Shown: piece by piece, positions 57,630-64,000 of the stretch | How the letters are laid out: each line of letters begins with the position of its first letter | Numbering within the stretch: position 1 is the first letter of the stretch | Origin: Polystyrenella longa | GTDB lineage: Bacteria > Planctomycetota > Planctomycetia > Planctomycetales > Planctomycetaceae | NCBI RefSeq assembly: GCF_007750395.1 | Contig: NZ_CP036281.1 | Location: 2,565,001-2,629,000, forward strand | Length of the DNA: 64,000 nucleotides | Direction: 5' to 3' | Notes under the pieces: model-generated | Database searches by the model: none | Seen by the model: the letters and a program-made list of their open reading frames with translations, nothing else | Told to the model about the DNA's origin: nothing | Made by a program: the position numbers and the translations under genes

Positions 57630-58826
57630 TCAGGGCTGCCCTGCTTTAATCCAGTCCTCATTGAATTCGGCGTGTTTCATCGTTTCCCCGGCTTCAACGA
57701 AATACGAATAGGCGACATGGATTTGCCCATTCTTGCCCTGAATGACGGCTGGGTAATGGAATTGTCCCCCCACTTGGTCTTCCAGAGTCCGTTTCCATTT
57801 CCAACTGCGGCCTTCATCGTCGGACAGAGCGACTACCAGATGGTGACGGTCCTGGTCTCCCTCGTTCATAACCAGAATCCAGTGACCGTTACTCAAGCGA
57901 ACGCCATCGACACTCGACCCTGGATTTACGAAGTCGGTGTTGGCGATTTTCGACCAGCTTAACCCATCATCTTCTGAGGTGCAAAAACGGACACGCCGTG
58001 AAAAGGCATCGTCTCGGAGATAGGCGACCAGGGTTCCGTCATCACGCCGGAGAACGGAAGGTTGATTGTTACCATAGCCAAACAGAGGTTTGCTGGCATA
58101 CCAGGAATTCCCTTCGTCATCGCTGATCGCCATGATAGAGATTCCGAAGTTATCAGTGTAAAGCGGCATGAGAATTCGCCCGCTCGGAAGCAATGTTGGC
58201 TTACACCGTGGCTGCCATCCAATGCGTTGATACAGTTTCTGTGTCACTGTTGATTTGGCGTGATCGAGATACCCTTGAGTCTCTGGTTTTAAAGGTTTGG
58301 AATTCCCCAATTCATGGATGACGTTAGCCAGATATTCCTTACTGAAGTCCTGTGGTTTGAGCAGAATCATCTGCTGACGTCCCCATTTGGGCGTTCCTTC
58401 CCCCGTGTAATCTTCAGAGACTACATAATTTGTCAGGCAACTATCCCAGGTATTGTCGAGAATGACAGGCCAGAACATCCAGAGTCGTTTTTGAGGATCG
58501 ATCCAGAGGACAGAGTTGCAATCGGGAAAACCTGGATAGTTAGCCATTGGAAATGGATCGGACCATTCCTGTTGTCCTTGCCGACGTCGTGCGCCGAGAA
58601 CTTGGACGTCATCGGCGGTACGTTCACCAGAACCGCGGAACCAGGAAATTAGCAAGTCTCCATTAGGGCACTCCACTAAACCGGGCGCGTGGTTATGCTG
58701 TGGGTGATAAGGAAAGACGATCTCAGATTGGTATGCGGGCTCGTCCGCTCGCAACACCGAAGATTCAGGTAGCGAACAAAAGGTGAGAACCAGTATTACA
58801 AGTGAGGCGGTCGCCAGGCATCGCAT
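57630..58826 (-). CDS. Exported exo-sialidase-like (BNR repeat) protein
   Basis: 398 residues with signal peptide ('TASLVILVLTFCSLPESSVLRA'). Three Asp-box (BNR) motifs are visible: 'SDDEGNSWY', 'SEDDGLSWS' and 'SDDEGRSWK', as in six-bladed sialidase folds. 'HNHAPGLVECPNGDLLISWFRGSGE' is the planctomycete exo-alpha-sialidase-like start. Substrate may be sialic acid or another acidic sugar; the full set of arginines that bind the carboxylate was not traced. ATG 58826 chosen because it starts the signal peptide. Follows the DAC gene by 130 bp on the same strand. Confidence 0.82.
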   Translation of the reverse strand: MRCLATASLVILVLTFCSLPESSVLRADEPAYQSEIVFPYHPQHNHAPGLVECPNGDLLISWFRGSGERTADDVQVLGARRRQGQQEWSDPFPMANYPGFPDCNSVLWIDPQKRLWMFWPVILDNTWDSCLTNYVVSEDYTGEGTPKWGRQQMILLKPQDFSKEYLANVIHELGNSKPLKPETQGYLDHAKSTVTQKLYQRIGWQPRCKPTLLPSGRILMPLYTDNFGISIMAISDDEGNSWYASKPLFGYGNNQPSVLRRDDGTLVAYLRDDAFSRRVRFCTSEDDGLSWSKIANTDFVNPGSSVDGVRLSNGHWILVMNEGDQDRHHLVVALSDDEGRSWKWKRTLEDQVGGQFHYPAVIQGKNGQIHVAYSYFVEAGETMKHAEFNEDWIKAGQP

Positions 58827-58956
58827 GGGGAGATCTTCCAGCGGAGGGTCGAATGATGGGACGCGAAGAATTCTCAAACGGAGAATCTAATACCATATCA
58901 ACACATGACGGAAGATATTGCAATGAGCGTCGTGTCCTGAGGCAAGCCGACTTCAA

Positions 58957-59883
58957 TTATGCTTCGGGGGGTTCTGTCTCGATGTCGACCCATTTGAGGG
59001 CCTGATCCATCGGTTCGATTCGCAGAACGACGCGGCCGTCCTGGAAGAGTCGTACTGTTCCAGAACTCTCTGAAACGGCGATGGCGATGGCGCTCGTCAC
59101 TTTGCTGATGGCGGCGGCTGCCCAGTGGCGAGAACCGAGTCCTTTGGAAAGGGAGAGGTTTACCTTGGGGGCATCTAGAATACGACCGGCGGCGACGGCT
59201 GCACCATCGGCAGAGAAGATAAAGGCTCCGTCGATACAGGCAAGTTCTTTGACACTCTCTCGAACTCGCTGACTACGCACCAGACGTTCTTCTTTTTTGT
59301 AGCCTTTGAACGGATCATGAACTGCTTCGTGTGATAGTTCCATCACTTTACGATGCTGACCGACTACAAAAAGAGTACCGACCTTGTGGCTTTCACGCCC
59401 TTCCCGACCAATTTCCACGGCGAGATCAACCAGATACCGCAAGGTTTCCAGTGGTACCTGCGTTTCCAGTCGGCGGAGGTCTCGCGCGGTCAGTTTGGCG
59501 AGGTGTTCTTCCAGATTGACGATACTCAGCGAATCGAGCGAGTCTCTGTCAAACACGGAATAGACGGCGACAACCTGGTCGCCTGTGCTCAGCAAGTCAT
59601 CCGCAATTGCTTCCAGCAACGCCTGGCTTAACTGATGCTGGCGAGTCTGGGGTTCGTCCATGAGTGGGACGACGTCGATTCCGTCTTCGCGGGCCGCTTC
59701 TTGAACGTCTTCTTTATCGCTCGCGATGAGCAGACGGACCTTTTCCAGGTACTTGCGAACTTCGAGGAAGTTGAACGGAATATCGGCGAGAATCAACGCT
59801 GCGGTTGCGTCGTTTTCAACGGCAACCCGCCGGGCAGAAATGAGAAGGCTCTTCATCTCTGGTGAAATGTTGACTCGTTTCAT
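58957..59883 (-). CDS. DisA_N-domain diadenylate cyclase
   Basis: 308 residues. The C-terminal DAC domain (~165-290) carries 'IDGAFIFSADGAAV' (DGA at 218-220) and 'GLGSRHWAAAAIS' (251-260), the two nucleotide-binding motifs of enzymes that make c-di-AMP from two ATP; the second reads RHW rather than RHR. Residues ~10-155 form an alpha/beta domain ('VRLLIASDKEDVQEAAREDG', 'ALLEAIADDLLSTGDQVVAVYSVFDRD') that looks like the pyruvate-kinase C-terminal-like domain of archaeal DacZ rather than a membrane or helical domain. Cytoplasmic. Role in K+ or envelope homeostasis is inference from the family. Confidence 0.85.
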   Translation of the reverse strand: MKRVNISPEMKSLLISARRVAVENDATAALILADIPFNFLEVRKYLEKVRLLIASDKEDVQEAAREDGIDVVPLMDEPQTRQHQLSQALLEAIADDLLSTGDQVVAVYSVFDRDSLDSLSIVNLEEHLAKLTARDLRRLETQVPLETLRYLVDLAVEIGREGRESHKVGTLFVVGQHRKVMELSHEAVHDPFKGYKKEERLVRSQRVRESVKELACIDGAFIFSADGAAVAAGRILDAPKVNLSLSKGLGSRHWAAAAISKVTSAIAIAVSESSGTVRLFQDGRVVLRIEPMDQALKWVDIETEPPEA

Positions 59884-60115
59884 CGACCTTATACTCTTTT
59901 CATCCGATCAACCTGACTGATTCTCATCAAAGAAGCATGCTGAGACCACTTACTCAAAAGACCCTTGGAACCCCTATATTTTCTCGGAACGAGTAACATT
60001 CACAGTCGTCCCAAGGCGAGCGGGATTTCAAGTGTAAGTAAAATTAAACCAGCGTCAATGCACAGACGCTGTTAAGGCGTAAGGACCGAGAGAGAAAGCT
60101 GGTAGTGCCCTATCT

Positions 60116-61147
60116 CTATTGTTCGGCAGATTCGGCCGTGGGGATGATCTTTGCCTCGACGAAAGTCTCGGTGGTTTTGCTGACCGCCCGCATGGAGCTG
60201 TTATCACCGGAAAAACCGAACTCGGTGTTGTCCAGTTCGGCTGTTCGTTTCAGGATCAGTCCCCGCTCCAGATCAAAATCGATCGAACCGGAAGGTGTGT
60301 TCTGAATCAACTGCGAAGAGATCGTCGGGTTGTGAACGGCAGAGAGAACCGACGTTTTGAATGTCAGGTGAGCGATTCCGTCTTCAACCGAACGGAGGCG
60401 ATATTCCCGATTCAGTCGGACAAACTGCTGTAAGCTGCGGTCCACCATGACGGGGACAGAGAACGATTGCGACCAGCGATCATCGATTTTCAGAGGTTGT
60501 TCGGGGAAGCGAACCAGATAATTTCCGACAGCGTTCACGTCATCTTCGTCTTCCTCCTGGTCTGCTTGCTCTGCGCGGGCAGGAGGTGTTGATGCAGAGA
60601 CTTTTTCGATTTCACTCGAGTCGGCTGTTTTGGTTTCCTGATCTTGTTTGGAAACCTCTTGCAGATTGAGGAGGTTGATCACGTTTCCTGTCGGTTCGAA
60701 CGTTGTTTCGGCAAGGGGCACTCCGATACTCGCTTTGATCTTCTTGAACTGCGGCAGTGAGACCCCTTCGTTCTTACTATCAAATTTGACAGGATCACTG
60801 TCGTTGAATCGAACCTGCATTGTGACCGAGTCGATATACGAGACCAGAGTCGCGTTTCCGTTTTCTTTAACGTCCTTCACGAGGAAATGTTTCGCCGTCG
60901 TTGATTTGTTGAAAGCGGTTTCCGTAGTTTGCCCTTTGCGCGAAGTATGGGCCATCTCGTAGACGACGTTGTAAGAGACTTTCTGGCCGGGTTCAAATTT
61001 GAACCGAAGGATGTACTCAGTTTTATCTGATGAGGGAGCCTCTGCGGTTTCGGAAGAATCAGCTGCAGAGACCGTCGTTCCAGACAGAATCAAAGTAACG
61101 ATTGCTCCCCAGAGAATTGTGGCTGAAAATTGTCGTACGAACCGCAT
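60116..61147 (-). CDS. Exported DUF6263-like protein
   Basis: 343 residues, signal peptide 'ATILWGAIVTLILSGTTVSAAD'. The mature part is a beta-rich domain with 'YILRFKFEPGQKVSYNVVYEM' and 'DDRWSQSFSVPVMVDRSL'-like segments; it reads like DUF6263, a family of exported planctomycete proteins of unknown role. An Asp/Glu/Gln-rich low-complexity stretch is at ~175-215. Strong ribosome binding site (AAAGGAG). A perfect 10-bp inverted repeat lies 64 bp upstream. Single gene. Confidence 0.75.
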   Translation of the reverse strand: MRFVRQFSATILWGAIVTLILSGTTVSAADSSETAEAPSSDKTEYILRFKFEPGQKVSYNVVYEMAHTSRKGQTTETAFNKSTTAKHFLVKDVKENGNATLVSYIDSVTMQVRFNDSDPVKFDSKNEGVSLPQFKKIKASIGVPLAETTFEPTGNVINLLNLQEVSKQDQETKTADSSEIEKVSASTPPARAEQADQEEDEDDVNAVGNYLVRFPEQPLKIDDRWSQSFSVPVMVDRSLQQFVRLNREYRLRSVEDGIAHLTFKTSVLSAVHNPTISSQLIQNTPSGSIDFDLERGLILKRTAELDNTEFGFSGDNSSMRAVSKTTETFVEAKIIPTAESAEQ

Positions 61148-61210
61148 TGAAAACTCCTTTTTCGCGGTTTTTGCGGAACCGCGTTTCCTCCTGAAAGTGA
61201 GTTGCCAGGT

Positions 61211-61236
61211 GACTTGAATCGGTCGTGATTCAAGTC
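61211..61236. repeat. 26-nt perfect inverted repeat upstream of DUF6263-like gene
   Basis: GACTTGAATC-GGTCGT-GATTCAAGTC: 10-bp arms with a 6-nt centre, no T-run on either side. It lies between the VanZ gene and the DUF6263-like start, so it could be an operator or a folded 5' leader element. Confidence 0.6.
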
Positions 61237-61337
61237 CGGGCGGGCTCCGATAAGTTGTCGGAACTCACGACCTGGCCTGAGTTTGGGCAAACTAACACAA
61301 CACGCCAGATATGGCGAGGGCAATTTACAGCGGTTTT

Positions 61338-62270
61338 CTATTCTAGACGGATAGCATCGACATAGAATTCATGGGGTTGATCCTGTTCCCACAGCATGAA
61401 CTGGAACAGTCTTACTGTGCTTAAATCGAATTCGCGTGCGGCTAGCTTGATGTCACTGAGAGGGATGGTGAGATGATGGCTGCCTGGTTCAAGATCGTAA
61501 TAAGCATGAAAACGGTCGTCGTAGGTTCCGTCGTGCAAGCTATCTTCCAGCTTGAGATATAGTGGAACTGGGGCGCTCTCGGCGGGAACGTAGATATCCA
61601 TTACCAATTGGGAATACTCTCGCCAGTCGGGGACGGAATATGGGATGTAGATCGCGCTGAAACGTCCCGGATGAAATTCGACATGCAGCGAATAACGGCT
61701 ATCGACGGCGAAATGTTCGGATCGCGAGATTGTGACATTTTCCGCTCGCCAGCGATGAAGTTCGTTGCTTGTCTCGAAATCTGCAATTCGAGGGAATTCG
61801 AGCCGCATGCGGCAGACATCGTACACTTCTGTAAGAGGTGTGTAGAAAGCGACAAACAGGCAGCCAAGGGAAACGATACGCCAGAATCTTTGTGCTTTTG
61901 GCGTGAAGGCAACGGTGGAAAGAAGAAAGCTTAGCATCAAACCGGAGCCGACCAGGTTCGCGCCGATGTCGTGAAGGCTGGCGGAACGGCCAGACTGGTA
62001 CTGCAACAATTCAAACCCTGAACCAATAAGACCAACGATCACCCAGACGAGAAATGCTTTGGCAACGGGCCTGTGAACAAGCAACGGTCCCGTTAACACC
62101 CAGACGATCAGCGAAAGACCGGCGAAAACGGGGATATGCATGAAGTTAACCAGCGAACCGAAAACATACCCCAAGTCTGGAAGTGGGGTCAGCATCATGA
62201 TGAACAGTAGAGCGACAAACGTGATTGGTATCACGTAGCTCAAGTTCAGGCGAGGGAGACTGTTCAGCAT
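61338..62270 (-). CDS. VanZ-like membrane protein with C-terminal beta-sandwich
   Basis: 310 residues. Residues 1-150 are a VanZ-like domain of about five membrane helices, with the signature 'GLIGSGFELLQYQSGRSASLHDIGANLVGSGLML' in pieces at ~80-115. Residues ~160-310 are a soluble beta-rich domain ('SLHVEFHPGRFSAIYIP', 'LVMDIYVPAESAPVPLYLKLED', 'HAYYDLEPGSHHLTIPLSD') like CIA30/carbohydrate-binding sandwiches. VanZ in enterococci gives low-level teicoplanin resistance, but most VanZ-like proteins have unknown function. The extracytoplasmic sandwich may bind glycan. Confidence 0.82.
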   Translation of the reverse strand: MLNSLPRLNLSYVIPITFVALLFIMMLTPLPDLGYVFGSLVNFMHIPVFAGLSLIVWVLTGPLLVHRPVAKAFLVWVIVGLIGSGFELLQYQSGRSASLHDIGANLVGSGLMLSFLLSTVAFTPKAQRFWRIVSLGCLFVAFYTPLTEVYDVCRMRLEFPRIADFETSNELHRWRAENVTISRSEHFAVDSRYSLHVEFHPGRFSAIYIPYSVPDWREYSQLVMDIYVPAESAPVPLYLKLEDSLHDGTYDDRFHAYYDLEPGSHHLTIPLSDIKLAAREFDLSTVRLFQFMLWEQDQPHEFYVDAIRLE

Positions 62271-62433
62271 GTTTGGCGTCGTTGCGTTTGTTGTTCGGCA
62301 GGAAAAGATGAACTATGATGAAACTCGTTCTGATCACTCCAGTGTTAATATCACAACGGGATCAGACACATCATAACAACATTCAAGTGGAATACGTTCC
62401 TTCGGGAGCGGCCAGTGAGAAAGCAATTCTTCT

Positions 62434-62745
62434 ATGATTCACGTCATTGCCACAATCGAAGTTCGGGAAGGTCAACGAGAAGCATTTCTGGAGCAATTCC
62501 GACAGATAATTGAGCCTGTTCGTGCTGAAGAGGGGTGCCTCGAGTATGGTCCCGCGATTGATGCCGAAACCGATATCCCTGTGCAGACAAAGAAAGGGGA
62601 GAATATCGTTACTGTTGTTGAAAAATGGGAGTCACCCGAGGCGTTGAAGGCCCATTTCCAAGCCCCTCATATGCTTGAATACAAAGTCAAAGTGGCCGAT
62701 ATCGTCACGGGGACACGCATCGAGATTCTCTCGTCCGCAGAATAG
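62434..62745 (+). CDS. Small ABM-domain monooxygenase (quinol monooxygenase-like)
   Basis: 103 residues, ferredoxin-like dimeric alpha-beta barrel of the ABM family. 'IEVREGQREAFLEQFRQIIEPVRAEEGCLEYG' in outline and 'VEKWESPEALKAHFQAPHM' are typical. Relatives (YgiN, ActVA-Orf6) oxidise quinols or aromatic substrates without cofactors, or act as small stress proteins. ATG start; single gene. No aromatic pathway neighbour. Confidence 0.88.
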   Translation: MIHVIATIEVREGQREAFLEQFRQIIEPVRAEEGCLEYGPAIDAETDIPVQTKKGENIVTVVEKWESPEALKAHFQAPHMLEYKVKVADIVTGTRIEILSSAE

Positions 62746-62785
62746 CGCTGATGGCAGACCCGGACCTGCTTCAATCGAATCTGCT

Positions 62786-63331
62786 TCAATTTGTGGGCGG
62801 TGCTCGGTCGCCGTTTTCTGTCAGCAGTTGCTCCAATTGGACAACTGCTTCTTCTTTGTACGGATAAAAAATTGGCTCAGGTTCGGTTTGCTCCATTTTC
62901 AACTGGATCAACTGCTCCTGAGTGAGCGGAATCTCGTATGTATCGGGAACATCGCCTGATCCAGGTTCCAGCAGAACCAGCGGAATGAGGTAGCTCGCCC
63001 CGTTTTCGACACGGGAACTGGGCAGATTTGAGACTGCGAACTGTTCGCCTGCAGTAATCTGAGGATCGTATTTCCAGAACCGTTTCAGTTGCACCAACCC
63101 CTGCTCTTTGTCGATGACTTCCGCCTCAACAACGGTCTGGGCTCGCTGGAGTTGCTGCCAGTTGAGCGTGACGGGGTTGGCGGTAAAGAGCACCAACAGG
63201 GAGAATCCAATCAGCCAGATTAACGTCACCCAGAAGGCGAACAGGAAATAGGCTTTGGAGCGTCCAGGTTGCGCCGATTCGTTAATGGGGGCCTCGGCTG
63301 GCATCCAATGGTTCCGTATCTGGTAAGTCAT
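62786..63331 (-). CDS. Single-pass membrane protein of unknown function
   Basis: 181 residues, not recognised. One membrane helix ('FLFAFWVTLIWLIGFSLLVLFTA', ~32-52) follows a polar N-terminus; the rest (55-181) is a soluble beta-containing domain ('LQRAQTVVEAEVIDKEQGLVQLKRF', 'YLIPLVLLEPGSGDVPDTYEIPLTQEQLIQ' in pieces) ending in an acidic helix. Convergent with the ABM gene with a 40-bp gap. ATG start. Confidence 0.7.
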   Translation of the reverse strand: MTYQIRNHWMPAEAPINESAQPGRSKAYFLFAFWVTLIWLIGFSLLVLFTANPVTLNWQQLQRAQTVVEAEVIDKEQGLVQLKRFWKYDPQITAGEQFAVSNLPSSRVENGASYLIPLVLLEPGSGDVPDTYEIPLTQEQLIQLKMEQTEPEPIFYPYKEEAVVQLEQLLTENGDRAPPTN

Positions 63332-63455
63332 TGCAGGCTGAGAAGTAAAGGATCATCCTCTACGAATATGACAGCATCATACTGCAGTGATACGGGCGGT
63401 CCAACTCTGGGGAGGGCCTCCGGCCTGATTCAATAAGATGTTCCCAGATATTCAC

Positions 63456-63485
63456 TCAGGAACAATAAGCTCAGGAACAATAAGC
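63456..63485. repeat. Perfect 15-bp tandem duplication
   Basis: TCAGGAACAATAAGC twice in a row, followed by a third partial TCAGG, in the spacer between the one-TM gene and the Minf_1886 gene. No function assigned. Confidence 0.7.
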
Positions 63486-63596
63486 TCAGGCCGGGCCAGA
63501 CTTAGAGTATTCCTGAACCCCTCGGTTGGGTGTTGGTCGGGCCTTGCTTATAGCGATTAAGTCAGCCACAACTAATATTGAAAATGAGTTCCCAAT

Positions 63597-64000
63597 TCAG
63601 GAAGCGATTTTTTTGCGAAAGACGGGGGCGACGTCAATTTCGTATTCTTTGTCGAATGCGGTATTGAACTGATAGACACCGAAGAAGTCTTCCAGCCGGT
63701 CCCGATCGGTTTTTCGCATCTCGCCGTGTTCGATTAATTCAAACACGATACGGCCAAAGTCGTCTGTGGTGCTGATTCCCCACTCTTCAAAAACGGTTGA
63801 GGTCAGCAAACCGTATTGCTTCAGGGCAAGTTCTTTGATTCCGATAAGTAATTCCGGACCGGAGATGTGCATACCCTCTTCGTTGGCGTCGAGAGCAAGT
63901 TTGTCGAGCTTATCCTGCATGTATCTCAGCGACTGGAACACAAAATGGTAAGCTTGGGGATGGTAGCTTAATTTTTTGCGATTTCGCTGACTGGTGGTGC
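63597..64000 (-). CDS. Minf_1886 family protein, 5' end outside window
   Basis: The frame is open to the right edge, so the start lies outside; about 134 residues are visible. The apparent internal ATG at 63941 is not the start because conserved family sequence ('YHPQAYHFVFQSLRYMQDKL') precedes and spans it. Further signatures: 'HISGPELLIGIKELALKQYG', 'TVFEEWGISTTDDFGRIVFELIEHGEM' in pieces and 'EDFFGVYQFNTAFDKEY'. Small conserved cytoplasmic family of Planctomycetes-Verrucomicrobia-Chlamydiae and Acidobacteria relatives, function unknown. Confidence 0.8.
   Translation of the reverse strand, partial: TTSQRNRKKLSYHPQAYHFVFQSLRYMQDKLDKLALDANEEGMHISGPELLIGIKELALKQYGLLTSTVFEEWGISTTDDFGRIVFELIEHGEMRKTDRDRLEDFFGVYQFNTAFDKEYEIDVAPVFRKKIAS

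Overview
This 64 kb window looks like chromosomal DNA of a planctomycete (order Planctomycetales or close to it). The evidence is a PVC-type heme-binding CxxCH protein, a very large SecA with an expanded helical region, planctomycete-style ceramidase-like, SGNH-like and exo-sialidase-like exported proteins, a Minf_1886-family protein, a two-ACT-domain IlvA, LPS Kdo transferase (waaA), and many short or solitary transcription units with long, poorly conserved spacers. Base composition is moderate. Codon use and gene style look uniform. I see no rRNA, CRISPR array, insertion sequence, prophage or integrase. I cannot name a genus from sequence alone.

Layout. 1-7.2 kb: end of a DUF1080-like lectin-fold protein, a SulP anion transporter, a DUF1003 membrane protein, a type II NADH dehydrogenase and a Tat-exported sugar isomerase-like protein. 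7.2-15.6 kb: an oxidative/electrophile-stress neighbourhood with an exported catalase-peroxidase (KatG), a DUF3565-MOSC fusion, an exported HAD hydrolase with an AhpD-like protein, a TetR regulator with matching 16-bp palindromes at its own promoter and at the AhpD-like gene, and an HxlR regulator divergent from a YcaC-like hydrolase and a pirin. 15.7-19.6 kb: ilvA, an alkyl-sulfatase-like beta-lactamase-fold enzyme, a decayed alcohol dehydrogenase and tRNA-Pro. 20.1-26.8 kb: a signalling cluster (hybrid histidine kinase with HPt, HD-GYP response regulator, GGDEF-PilZ response regulator) followed by an unknown membrane protein. 27-36.5 kb, mostly minus strand: fabH, an unknown membrane protein, metK, waaA and secA. 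36.8-45.4 kb: a candidate 47-residue membrane peptide, a ROK regulator, a ceramidase-like enzyme, a methyltransferase-like protein, an unknown exported protein and a SWIM/SNF2 helicase. 45.8-58.8 kb: larA-like racemase, tRNA-Asp, an acidic protein, the PVC heme protein, an SGNH-like protein, a second ceramidase-like enzyme, a gene broken by an amber codon, an ADP-ribosylglycohydrolase, a PH-domain membrane protein, tRNA-Gln and a sialidase-like protein. 58.9-64 kb: a DisA_N-type diadenylate cyclase, an exported DUF6263-like protein, a VanZ protein with a C-terminal beta-sandwich, a small monooxygenase, a one-TM protein and the start-truncated Minf_1886 gene.

How it fits together. Most of the window is ordinary chromosomal housekeeping and surface/secretion biology. 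The parts that reward a second look are (i) five degenerate repeats of about 65 residues inserted in the C-terminal half of SecA, (ii) the paired TetR and HxlR modules, both with a cysteine where thiol-sensing relatives carry theirs and both with visible operators, (iii) a short membrane ORF with a strong ribosome binding site upstream of secA, (iv) an exported gene interrupted by one in-frame TAG, and (v) c-di-GMP and c-di-AMP enzymes in one window. Starts were moved inward wherever a Shine-Dalgarno site, signal peptide or family alignment from memory argued for it. Function calls rest on recognised motifs, not on database searches.
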